DNA from: Paludibacteraceae bacterium
GTDB taxonomy: Bacteria; Bacteroidota; Bacteroidia; Bacteroidales; Paludibacteraceae
Assembly (NCBI GenBank): GCA_024401535.1
Contig: JAKSKX010000009.1
Coordinates: forward strand, 28,251-92,250
Direction of reading: 5' to 3'
DNA: 64,000 nt
The translations under genes were made by a program, and so were the position numbers. Below the pieces are notes generated by a model. It searched no databases. It was not told where the DNA came from and worked only from the letters and a program-made list of their open reading frames with translations. Positions 7,431 through 14,424 of this stretch are shown in pieces (position 1 is the first letter of the stretch; each line of letters begins with the position of its first letter).

Positions 7431-9470
7431 ATGGGTAAACTGTTACGACTCTCTGCATCGTTGTTGTTGGCATCATCGATGTCTTCTTATGCAGACAATC
7501 CAATTTTTCAGACTGACTTTACTGCAGATCCTGCGCCGGTCGTTGTCGGAGACACGGTTTTTGTGTTCACTTCTCATGATGAAGATGGAGTGGATTATTT
7601 CACTATGAACCAGTGGCGAGTCTTTTCTTCTACCGATATGGTGAATTGGACAGATAGAGGAGTGCCTATTCATAATACTGGGTTTGCTTGGGCGGACAAG
7701 GACGCAGCTTGGGCTTCACAGATGATAGAGCGAGACGGAAAGTATTATTTCTATGTCACTTCAACCAACAAAGGTCCGCGTGCTATAGGTGTTGCTGTTT
7801 CCGATAACCCTGCCGGCCCATATAGGGACGCTATAGGCAAGCCATTGGCCGGTCCGCATTGGAACTATATCGACCCGACAGTCTTTATCGACGACAACGG
7901 CCAGGCGTACGCTTATTGGGGTAATCCGACTCTTTATTGGTGCAAACTTAATAGGGATATGGTTACAATCGACGGCAAGATTAACGAGTCCAACATGAAG
8001 GAGAAGTCCGGCCACAACTACACTGAAGGCCCTTGGATTTCAAAGCGCAATGGTGTTTACTACATGATTTATGCCTCGCATGGAGTTCCGGAGAAGATTT
8101 CCTATGCTACAAGTAACAGTCCAGAAGGCCCGTGGACTTACAAGGGAATTATTATGGAGGGAGGTAGAGATAATGAAGTCAACAATTTCGCCTTCACAAT
8201 CCATTCCGGAGTTATTGACTTCAAGGGGCATTCATACTTTTTCTATCATAATCAGAATTTGAAAAATGAGGAAGGTTACACAGGCGGTTTCACTCGCTCT
8301 TGTTGTGTCGAGGAGTTCTCGTATGGTGCAGACGGCTCTATTCCAAGAATCACAGCTACAGATCTAGGCGTGAAGAATGCTGTTCATAATCTCAACCCAT
8401 ACGAAAGGGTAGAGGCTGAAACTAAGGCTTTCTCTCATGGACTCCGAATGGATTACTCTGACAGAAACAACGTATATGTAAAGGGGATAGATAACGGAGA
8501 CTACATCAAAGTGCGTTCTGTCGATTTCGGAACCGATGGTGCGTTCAAGTTCGTTGCAAGTGTCAGAGCGGCTTCCGGCAAGGGCGGAATTATAGAGGTT
8601 CATCTTGACAAGAAGGACGGAACCAAAGTTGCGTCTATCGGTGTGGAGCCGACAGGAAACTCTTGGCGAGAGCTTGAGGCAGATATGGAAGGTGTAACAG
8701 GTGTTTATGACATCTACTTTACTTTCTATGGCCAGAACAGCGATATGTTTGAGTTCGATTACTGGTATTTCATTGATTCAGCTCATTCGACACCGCAGAC
8801 GCCATATAACAGCGTGCCTGCTGCAATTCCGGGCAAGATTCAGGCGGAAGAATATGACTTGGGAGGCCCAAGAAAGGGCTTCTATGACATGGATGTCCAG
8901 AATCGTGGCGAGGCATTCAGAAATGATGGAGTCGATATCTATGAAAGTGACGAACCGAACGGATTTGCTGTCGGCTATGCGCAGAAGGACGAATGGACTG
9001 CATATACAGTGAATGTGGAGGAGAGCAAAGTTTATGGCATCAAGGCCCGACTTTCTACGGGCAATCCGCGCTCAGGTATCATGCTTTACCTTGATGACGA
9101 GCTGATTTCCGACACTATCAGGACTGCAGACAACAATGCTGACTGGTCTGCCTACGAAATTGCAGAGACAGAAACAACCAAGACGTTGGCTGAGGGAGAA
9201 CATATCTTGAAAATAAAGATTGTCGGAGACTGGATAAACATTGATTGGGTTGAGTTCGTAGATAAATCAACAGGTCTGGAAACAGTGGCAAAAACAGTCC
9301 AGAGCGGTATATATACAGTATATGGCATCAATGGAAAAACTTTGTGCCGTTTGCGTATTGATTCCGATTCACATATACCTTCTCTGCTAAGGACAAAAGG
9401 CTTGCCGAATGGAATCTATTTGTTGAAGTCTGCGGACAATTCAGGCTCCATGACAGTAATAGTGGAATAG
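7431..9470 (+). CDS. Secreted GH43 family glycoside hydrolase with CBM6-like modules
   Basis: A 679-residue protein with a signal peptide (MGKLLRLSASLLLASSMSSYA). Residues about 23-310 form a GH43 five-bladed propeller. The three expected acidic residues are D33 (TADPAPVV, general base), D148 (NYIDPTVFIDD, pKa modulator) and E199 (YTEGPW, general acid). Two carbohydrate-binding regions follow, about 322-450 ('ERVEAET') and about 466-605 ('GKIQAEEYDLGG'), both of the CBM6 type. The last 60 residues resemble a degenerate Type IX secretion sorting domain (GIYTVYGINGKTL ... GLPNGIYLLK). GH43 enzymes with this layout act on arabinoxylan or other arabinose- or xylose-containing plant polymers; the exact bond cannot be told. 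No susC/susD genes adjoin it. Confidence 0.88.
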   Translation: MGKLLRLSASLLLASSMSSYADNPIFQTDFTADPAPVVVGDTVFVFTSHDEDGVDYFTMNQWRVFSSTDMVNWTDRGVPIHNTGFAWADKDAAWASQMIERDGKYYFYVTSTNKGPRAIGVAVSDNPAGPYRDAIGKPLAGPHWNYIDPTVFIDDNGQAYAYWGNPTLYWCKLNRDMVTIDGKINESNMKEKSGHNYTEGPWISKRNGVYYMIYASHGVPEKISYATSNSPEGPWTYKGIIMEGGRDNEVNNFAFTIHSGVIDFKGHSYFFYHNQNLKNEEGYTGGFTRSCCVEEFSYGADGSIPRITATDLGVKNAVHNLNPYERVEAETKAFSHGLRMDYSDRNNVYVKGIDNGDYIKVRSVDFGTDGAFKFVASVRAASGKGGIIEVHLDKKDGTKVASIGVEPTGNSWRELEADMEGVTGVYDIYFTFYGQNSDMFEFDYWYFIDSAHSTPQTPYNSVPAAIPGKIQAEEYDLGGPRKGFYDMDVQNRGEAFRNDGVDIYESDEPNGFAVGYAQKDEWTAYTVNVEESKVYGIKARLSTGNPRSGIMLYLDDELISDTIRTADNNADWSAYEIAETETTKTLAEGEHILKIKIVGDWINIDWVEFVDKSTGLETVAKTVQSGIYTVYGINGKTLCRLRIDSDSHIPSLLRTKGLPNGIYLLKSADNSGSMTVIVE

Positions 9471-9490
9471 ATATCGGACTTTCTTAATTT

Positions 9491-9523
9491 TAAGGGAGCG
9501 GATAGTTGACTTCGCTCCCTTTT
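9491..9523 (+). terminator. Terminator of the GH43 gene
   Basis: GGGAGCG (9494-9500) pairs with CGCTCCC (9513-9519) and is followed by TTTT, 20 bases after the GH43 stop codon. Confidence 0.75.
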
Positions 9524-9616
9524 AGTTTAAGACGTCATCAAAACTGCATAAATTGCGAATACTTATACCATAATTGTAAAAATAATTATAAATGCTTCAA
9601 AAAATAGTCTCTGTTT

Positions 9617-9647
9617 TTTGCGTTTTGCTGAAATAACAGTAATTTTG
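9617..9647 (+). promoter_or_regulatory. Promoter of the formylglycine-enzyme-like gene
   Basis: TTTG at 9617-9620, 19 bases, then TAATTTTG at 9640-9647. The gene starts at 9780, leaving a leader of about 125 bases in which I see no further signal. Confidence 0.6.
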
Positions 9648-9779
9648 CACAACTATCATGTAAATTGTCATTTTATTAGGATCGTAAACTACTAGGTTTT
9701 GATTGGATAGTTATTTTGGCCAATCAAGGCAAGTGGCACATAAAGGTAAAAAATAGGAAATTTAATAGCGTTTAACATC

Positions 9780-10637
9780 ATGGTGAAGAAATCGGTATTT
9801 TTGGCAATGTCTCTATTTGTAGGGATGTCGTCTTATAGTGCAAATAAGGCTACAGCTAAGAGTTCGGTAATCGAAACTAAAACATATACAATCGGTACAA
9901 CATCGTTCAAGATGATTGCTGTGGAAGGTGGTTCATTCCTGATGGGTTCTCAGGAAGTTGACAAGACAGCACCTAATTACGATGTTGAGTCAGAGATTGA
10001 CGAGCGTCCTGTCCACAAGGTCACTCTTTCTTCCTATGCTATAGGAGAGACAGAGGTCACTCAGGCTATGTGGGCGTCTGTAGGAATGCGTACAAGTCGC
10101 TTTACTGAGGAGTATGGTGTTGGCGCGAACTATCCGGTTTACAATATCAGCTACATCGAGGCGCAGACGTTTGTGGACAGTTTGAACGCCAAACTTCACA
10201 GAAGTCATCAGCTGCCTTCGGATTTGATGTTTGCTTTGCCTACTGAAGCTCAGTGGGAGTTTGCTGCAAGAGGCGGAAAAAAGAGCAAGTGGACATTGTA
10301 TGCAGGAAGTAGAGAGCTGTCGGACGTTGGTTGGTTCAGAAAAGAGGAGGAGGGACTCCAGCCAGTGAAGACTAAGAAGCCAAACGAGCTCGGAATATAT
10401 GACATGTCAGGTAATGTATATGAGTGGTGTTATGACCGCTACAATGCTTTCTATTTCAAGGAATGTGCAAACGCAGTTGATCCTAAGGGACCTGAAAAGG
10501 GAAGTCTTCGTACTATGCGAGGAGGAAGCTGGTATTACGAAGCTCCTTTGTGTCGAGTAACAAACCGTTACGCAAGTTTGCCTTCGTTCGGTAGTGCAGA
10601 TTGCGGTATGCGCATTGCTTTGGTGAGAGAGAAATAA
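9780..10637 (+). CDS. Exported SUMF1/formylglycine-generating-enzyme-like protein
   Basis: A 285-residue protein with an N-terminal export signal (MVKKSVFLAMSLFVGMSSYS). From about residue 38 it has the FGE-sulfatase (SUMF1) fold signature: 'GGSFLMGS', 'ERPVHKVTLSSYAIGETEVTQAMW', 'YPVYNISYIEAQTFVDSLN', 'ALPTEAQWEFAARGG', 'LGIYDMSGNVYEWCYDRY' and 'MRGGSWYY'. True formylglycine-generating enzymes oxidise a sulfatase cysteine, but no sulfatase is nearby and many exported family members in Bacteroidetes have other or unknown roles, including GldK-like structural parts of Type IX secretion. The shorter length and lack of gld neighbours argue against GldK. Function is left open. Confidence 0.85.
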   Translation: MVKKSVFLAMSLFVGMSSYSANKATAKSSVIETKTYTIGTTSFKMIAVEGGSFLMGSQEVDKTAPNYDVESEIDERPVHKVTLSSYAIGETEVTQAMWASVGMRTSRFTEEYGVGANYPVYNISYIEAQTFVDSLNAKLHRSHQLPSDLMFALPTEAQWEFAARGGKKSKWTLYAGSRELSDVGWFRKEEEGLQPVKTKKPNELGIYDMSGNVYEWCYDRYNAFYFKECANAVDPKGPEKGSLRTMRGGSWYYEAPLCRVTNRYASLPSFGSADCGMRIALVREK

Positions 10638-10677
10638 CAGAATTGCCCCTTGTGGGTGTGTCTCGATACAAAATAAA

Positions 10678-10713
10678 GAAGTCACGGCTAGTCTTAATAG
10701 TCGTGACTTCTTT
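10678..10713. terminator. Bidirectional terminator
   Basis: GAAGTCACG pairs with the opposing CGTGACTTC (ending near 10710), extended by GCT/AGT pairs, with T-rich flanks; it lies between two convergent genes. Confidence 0.75.
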
Positions 10714-10733
10714 GTTTGTGATTCTCGATAGAG

Positions 10734-11225
10734 TTATTTCTCGTGTTCTAGTTCCTTTCCGCTGTTGAGTTTCCAGCTCCCATTATCAAGGGTGTATCCA
10801 TAGAAATGTGTGCATTTGTTTTGATTGCCAGCCTTTATTGTAACTTCGACATTAAGGAAATTTGTGAATTCTCCTTGTTTGTCTGGAGATATTGCTCTCA
10901 TGTAGTGGGTGGATAGCAATGCGTACTTCTTTGAAGTGTTCTTTCGTGTGAGTTTGATTTTGTGGTTATTGGCTTTCTTTGTCTGTTCCTTCAAGGCCTT
11001 TTTGTTGAAGGTCTTGTCGTAATGTAGTAGAATTGTTTTTGTCAAGTGCTTGCAAACTGTGTCTTTGTCTATTTGTTCGATTAGTGAAGCCTGGACTTCG
11101 TTTATAGGTTGTACAGTCTGTTGTCTTGTTTTGAAGTAGCTTGACATTTCTCCGAGAGTAGTTTGAGGGAAACAAAATGCAACTGCTGAAACAAAAGAAC
11201 AGGATAATAGTCTTAGATGTTTCAT
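10734..11225 (-). CDS. Hypothetical exported protein
   Basis: A 163-residue protein starting at the ATG at 11225; the longer open frame to 11309 is rejected because it runs into the tRNA gene. The N-terminus (MKHLRLLSCSFVSAVAFCFPQ) reads as a signal peptide. The rest has a basic middle region (KKALKEQTKKANNHKIKL) and a C-terminal part (NVEVTIKAGNQNKCTHFYGYTLDNGSWKL is split here only as description) that ends in 'SGKELEHEK' and could be a small beta-rich domain. I do not recognise a family. It is transcribed away from the tRNA, possibly on the same transcript. Confidence 0.65.
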   Translation of the reverse strand: MKHLRLLSCSFVSAVAFCFPQTTLGEMSSYFKTRQQTVQPINEVQASLIEQIDKDTVCKHLTKTILLHYDKTFNKKALKEQTKKANNHKIKLTRKNTSKKYALLSTHYMRAISPDKQGEFTNFLNVEVTIKAGNQNKCTHFYGYTLDNGSWKLNSGKELEHEK

Positions 11226-11282
11226 GTAAGTTTGAGAATTAGAGTAAAACAAAAAAGGTTTGAAGAAACCTTCAAACCTTTG

Positions 11283-11364
11283 TGCGGATGACGGGACTCG
11301 AACCCACACACCTCTCAGTACTAGATCCTAAGTCTAGCGCGGCTACCAATTACGCCACATCCGC
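11283..11364 (-). tRNA. tRNA-Leu (anticodon TAG)
   Basis: On the minus strand the acceptor GCGGATG pairs with CATCCGC, the anticodon stem CTAGA pairs with TCTAG around the loop CTTAGGA, giving anticodon TAG, which reads CUA/CUN leucine codons. A variable arm longer than usual and a T-arm with GGTTCGAGTCC agree with a class II leucine tRNA. The 3' CCA is not encoded. Confidence 0.93.
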
Positions 11365-11492
11365 ATTGCAAATCTTGTGTGCTTTATTTCTCGATTGCGA
11401 TGCAAAATTAGTGTGTTTCCAGATACTGACAAAACTTTTGAGAGACTTTTTTTGAAAAATTTTCTTAAAATACTGATTTATAGAATTATAAT

Positions 11493-11807
11493 TTAGTAGT
11501 CCATCAAGTACTTTTTCAGGTCAACTTTCATGTTTCTGACAACAACGCCTTCAGCCTCGAGCCTTTCCTTTTGGACAAGAGGGCCGCCCATTCCAAAATT
11601 CTCTGCCAGTTTGCCTTGGGCGTTTACGACTCTATGACATGGATAGGTTTTCCAGTCTTCGTTTTTGTGGAGAGCGTTGCCAACAGCTCGAGCCAGTCTC
11701 TGGTCTCCCAGCATTCTTGCTATGATTCCATAGGTTGCCACTTTGCCCATAGGTATGTCCTGCAGAGTTTCAAGAACACGCAAAGTAAAGTTCGACATTC
11801 TTGCCAT
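11493..11807 (-). CDS. MGMT-family O6-alkylguanine DNA alkyltransferase-like protein
   Basis: A 104-residue protein when started at the ATG at 11807 (ATG at 11798 is possible); a longer frame is discarded because it would overlap the next gene. It is only the DNA-binding and active-site domain of the MGMT family: 'IPMGKVATYGIIARMLG', 'RAVGNALHKN', then 'YPCHRVV' with the alkyl-accepting cysteine at C57. Alkyltransferase-like proteins have Trp at this position, so the retained Cys suggests a working suicide methyltransferase or a cysteine-bearing short form. It would repair O6-alkylguanine in DNA. It lies 17 bases after the nucleotidyltransferase gene on the same strand. Confidence 0.88.
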   Translation of the reverse strand: MARMSNFTLRVLETLQDIPMGKVATYGIIARMLGDQRLARAVGNALHKNEDWKTYPCHRVVNAQGKLAENFGMGGPLVQKERLEAEGVVVRNMKVDLKKYLMDY

Positions 11808-11824
11808 GATGTGTGACTGTGTAC

Positions 11825-12556
11825 TTATTTGAACACTTGTTCCGCTTGAGCTATAGTTTCTATTTTGCCGCAGTCGAATACAACGCCTTCTGTCTGGTAT
11901 ATGGAAACCTTTTCCTTTCTGCAAAGGTCAAGGTAGAAGTCTATTACAGAGAATTTTGCTCCAAATTTGTCCGAATACTCCTTAAGGTATGGGAATATGT
12001 TCGGGTTGAGGATGTGTATTCCAGAGAATGAGAATGGCTGCATGTTTGCTCTCTCTTGGTCTGTAAAGTCTGGTTTCCTTGCTCCGTTTGTAGTGTTTTC
12101 CCATGCGTTGAGGGTCCCGTCTATAGCAAGAAGATGTCTTGAACTATTTCTTGTGTTGCATATTAGCGTAGCGATGGCACCGCTACATATATGCGATTCC
12201 AATGCTTCATTAAGGTTTATCGTTGACATGATGTCAACATTATGCACAAGCACAGGCTCGTCACCGTTCAAGAATTCTGCTGCATGATTTAACGCTCCGC
12301 CAGTGTCAAGAAGCAGGTCGGATTCGTCGGAGATATAGGTAGGCACGCCGTAATTTCTGTTTGCAACATATTCCTTCATCAAGTCCGAGAAGTGATGTAC
12401 GTTTATCGTGATTGATGTTGCTCCGGCTTTTTTTACCACATCGACAGCATGGTCCAACAGAGTCTTTCCGTTAACTTCTACAAGTGCCTTGGGTTTGTTG
12501 TCTGTCAGCGGTCTAAGTCTTGTGCCAAGTCCCGCTGCTAATATAAATGCTTTCAT
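11825..12556 (-). CDS. Sugar-1-phosphate nucleotidyltransferase (MurU/RmlA-like)
   Basis: A 243-residue protein started at the ATG at 12556, which places the nucleotide-binding signature 'FILAAGLGTRLRPLTDNKPKAL' (written here in two parts: FILAAGLGTRLRPLTD, NKPKAL) directly at the N-terminus. Further motifs are 'DTGGALNHAAEF', 'VLVHNVDIMS' and 'VFDCGKIETI'. This is a single-domain NTP-transferase of the kind that includes MurU (MurNAc-1-phosphate uridylyltransferase) and mannose-1-phosphate guanylyltransferases. No kinase of the AmgK type is adjacent, so the sugar and base are not determined. A minus-strand -7 box (plus-strand CAAAGGTA, 12579-12586) precedes it. Confidence 0.85.
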   Translation of the reverse strand: MKAFILAAGLGTRLRPLTDNKPKALVEVNGKTLLDHAVDVVKKAGATSITINVHHFSDLMKEYVANRNYGVPTYISDESDLLLDTGGALNHAAEFLNGDEPVLVHNVDIMSTINLNEALESHICSGAIATLICNTRNSSRHLLAIDGTLNAWENTTNGARKPDFTDQERANMQPFSFSGIHILNPNIFPYLKEYSDKFGAKFSVIDFYLDLCRKEKVSIYQTEGVVFDCGKIETIAQAEQVFK

Positions 12557-12659
12557 AAATGTTCTGATTATTATGTTGCAAAGGTAAGACATATCGTTGA
12601 AAGATGTATTGTTTTTTTACCCTTTTGGGAAAAGGGAACTACATTATTACTGAAAATGT

Positions 12660-12689
12660 TTTGAGATTTATGATTATTATTTACCTTTG
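12660..12689 (+). promoter_or_regulatory. Promoter of the T9SS-substrate gene
   Basis: TTTG at 12660-12663 and TACCTTTG at 12682-12689 are 18 bases apart; the gene starts at 12766. Confidence 0.55.
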
Positions 12690-12765
12690 CAAGCGGAGTC
12701 TTGCTTTTCATGGGATTCCAGATTTTAGATTTTTGATAGATATAGAACATAATTTTTTAGTTGCA

Positions 12766-13227
12766 ATGAAAAGATTTTTTTGTTTGGTTACTCTGTTTTT
12801 CACTGTTGCAATGTGTTCATTTGCAGTGTCCGGCATAATAGGTATCAAGGCGGACAACAGCAAAAGTTCCTTTGTGTTGTCATCGGTTATGAATATCAAG
12901 GTGGTTGATAACGGAGGCGTTTCTATGCAGGTTAACAGCAAGGACGGCAGTTCTGCAGACGGATTCAAGACTATTGTTTTTTCTGACGCTGTGGAGACAG
13001 GAACAATCACTGACATGTCAAATGCTAACATAGCAGTTTATCCGAATCCGGTAGAGAAGATAATCTATGTTACAGGCTTGGAGAACGATGCTGATTTAAG
13101 GATTGTCAACATGGACGGACAGGTGGTCAAGTCTGCAAGTGCGCAAAGCATAGAGGTTGAAGACTTGGAGTCTGGCATGTATGTGTTGAGCATAAACGGC
13201 AAGGTTGTAAAGTTCATCAAGAAGTAA
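12766..13227 (+). CDS. Small exported protein with Type IX secretion sorting domain
   Basis: The ATG at 12766 is chosen because it starts a signal peptide (MKRFFCLVTLFFTVAMCSFA); the frame is open further upstream but overlaps the promoter. The 153-residue product is mostly a C-terminal sorting domain: 'NANIAVYPNPVEKIIYVTG', 'LRIVNMDGQVVKSA', 'LESGMYVLSINGKVVKFIKK', the classic pattern recognised by the Type IX secretion machinery and removed by PorU. The 60 residues in front have no domain I recognise, and in related proteins such short cargo remains unexplained. It is expected at the cell surface or in the medium. Confidence 0.85.
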   Translation: MKRFFCLVTLFFTVAMCSFAVSGIIGIKADNSKSSFVLSSVMNIKVVDNGGVSMQVNSKDGSSADGFKTIVFSDAVETGTITDMSNANIAVYPNPVEKIIYVTGLENDADLRIVNMDGQVVKSASAQSIEVEDLESGMYVLSINGKVVKFIKK

Positions 13228-13252
13228 AGAAATATATTACATATAAAAAGCA

Positions 13253-13287
13253 AACGGCTCGAGGCGTCACGCACCGAGCCGTTCTTT
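13253..13287 (+). terminator. Terminator of the T9SS-substrate gene
   Basis: AACGGCTCG pairs with CGAGCCGTT around a 12-base loop, followed by CTTTATT. Confidence 0.8.
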
Positions 13288-13341
13288 ATTATGTGGGTTG
13301 ATACGTATATCAAAAGTTTTCAAAAGAAACCGATGATGTTT

Positions 13342-13941
13342 TTAGTTCACGCACCTCAAATAGTCACAGTTCAAATGCTTTAGTTCGGACAATTCCCTCT
13401 GTAACTTCTGTTTTACGGGAACAAGAGAAGGATTGAAGATTATGATTGTTCTGTTGGCGTATTCCAGCAAGTCGTCTATCTGTTCCACACAGTCTATTGC
13501 ATAGTCGGTGATTTGGTTGTAGATTAATTCCTTCATTTTAGCGATGTCGCTAAAAATCTCGCTAATTCTGACTTCCTCCTCCCTCTTGAACAGCAACTGG
13601 TTCTTTGCGCTCAAGTCTTGGTGGTTTCCCATAAGGTATCTTTCAAACGAAGACATTCGCTTGGGAAACACGTGGTGTGTGACGTGCCATGCGTTACAGC
13701 TGTCGCAATAATAGGCTCTTATAGGTCTGAAACCATCCTCGTCAACAATGTCTGCCCCGTTGTAAAGAAGGAACCTTTCGGCTTCCTCTTTTGTTTCAAA
13801 CTTTGCCTTTGTCCTTCCGCAGTCGGGACACATGTACTTCTTGATTTTCGAAGGCTTCAAGTACATGTCTCGGTCAAATTCAGAGAATGAGTTGTGTCTG
13901 CTCTTGCTGACCATACTTAGTGATTTCTTCTTGTTAAGCAT
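13342..13941 (-). CDS. Hypothetical protein with zinc-ribbon-like cysteines
   Basis: A 199-residue protein. Residues about 35-75 hold two CxxC knuckles, 'YMCPDCGRTKAKF' and 'YYCDSCNAWHVTHH', about 35 residues apart, a plausible zinc ribbon with nearby histidines. The C-terminal half is predicted helical and hydrophilic ('LFKREEEVRISEIFSDIAKM', 'YAIDCVEQIDDLLEYANR'), with coiled-coil character, and ends '..LKHLNCDYLRCVN'. No signal peptide. I do not recognise the family beyond the knuckles; nucleic-acid or protein binding is a guess. It stands alone with 480 bases of non-coding DNA upstream. Confidence 0.7.
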   Translation of the reverse strand: MLNKKKSLSMVSKSRHNSFSEFDRDMYLKPSKIKKYMCPDCGRTKAKFETKEEAERFLLYNGADIVDEDGFRPIRAYYCDSCNAWHVTHHVFPKRMSSFERYLMGNHQDLSAKNQLLFKREEEVRISEIFSDIAKMKELIYNQITDYAIDCVEQIDDLLEYANRTIIIFNPSLVPVKQKLQRELSELKHLNCDYLRCVN

Positions 13942-14424
13942 AATTCTAAAGTTTAAAAGTTAAACATGTTGGATAATGGTGGCGAAATTATAGTCCAGGT
14001 CGGAAAATTTCGTGTATTTGGTAAGGAAAAACGTCAATTTTTTTGTTTTTTTTTGATCAAATGTGAATGAAGGAGCTTGTGTAAAGCGTATTCTCTTTTT
14101 GTAGTGGAGAATGTGGACCGCTGCGTTTTGTTAATGCATTACAGAAGCTGCCCAGTTCACAAATGCAGTTCATTATTTTCTTAATACAGATGTTTAGACT
14201 AGTTCTGTAAACTTCAAAAAATGTCATGATTGACTTGAGGAACGAAAAATAAAATAATAATTTCAAGCTCGTTTAACTAACCTTAAAAAAGGCGATTGGA
14301 TTTATTTTTGACAGACATCTTATATTTATCTAAAAAGAAAATCTTATCTTTGCATCGGAAACTCTAATTGTATCTAATTAAAAGGGGAGTTTTGACAAAC
14401 TTAACAAGAATTATATCAAAAAAT
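13942..14424. other. 480-base intergenic region
   Basis: Divergent upstream regions of the zinc-ribbon gene and the parvulin operon. A -7 element TATCTTTG at 14345-14352 lies 73 bases before the parvulin start. The rest is AT-rich with no open frame, repeat or stable hairpin that I could see. Confidence 0.55.

Noticed and set aside
9780-10637. Calling the SUMF1-fold protein a sulfatase-activating enzyme or GldK
   Set aside because: There is no sulfatase near it, and neither the length nor the neighbours fit GldK.
10734-11309. Longer reading frame of the exported hypothetical protein, starting at 11309
   Set aside because: The extra 28 codons lie partly in the tRNA-Leu gene; the ATG at 11225 gives a signal peptide and avoids the overlap.
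13618-13890. 90-codon plus-strand frame opposite the zinc-ribbon gene
   Set aside because: It runs antisense to a gene with clear cysteine knuckles and has no support of its own.
14057-14266. 69-codon minus-strand frame in the intergenic region before the parvulin operon
   Set aside because: No family resemblance, atypical composition and no promoter signal were found.
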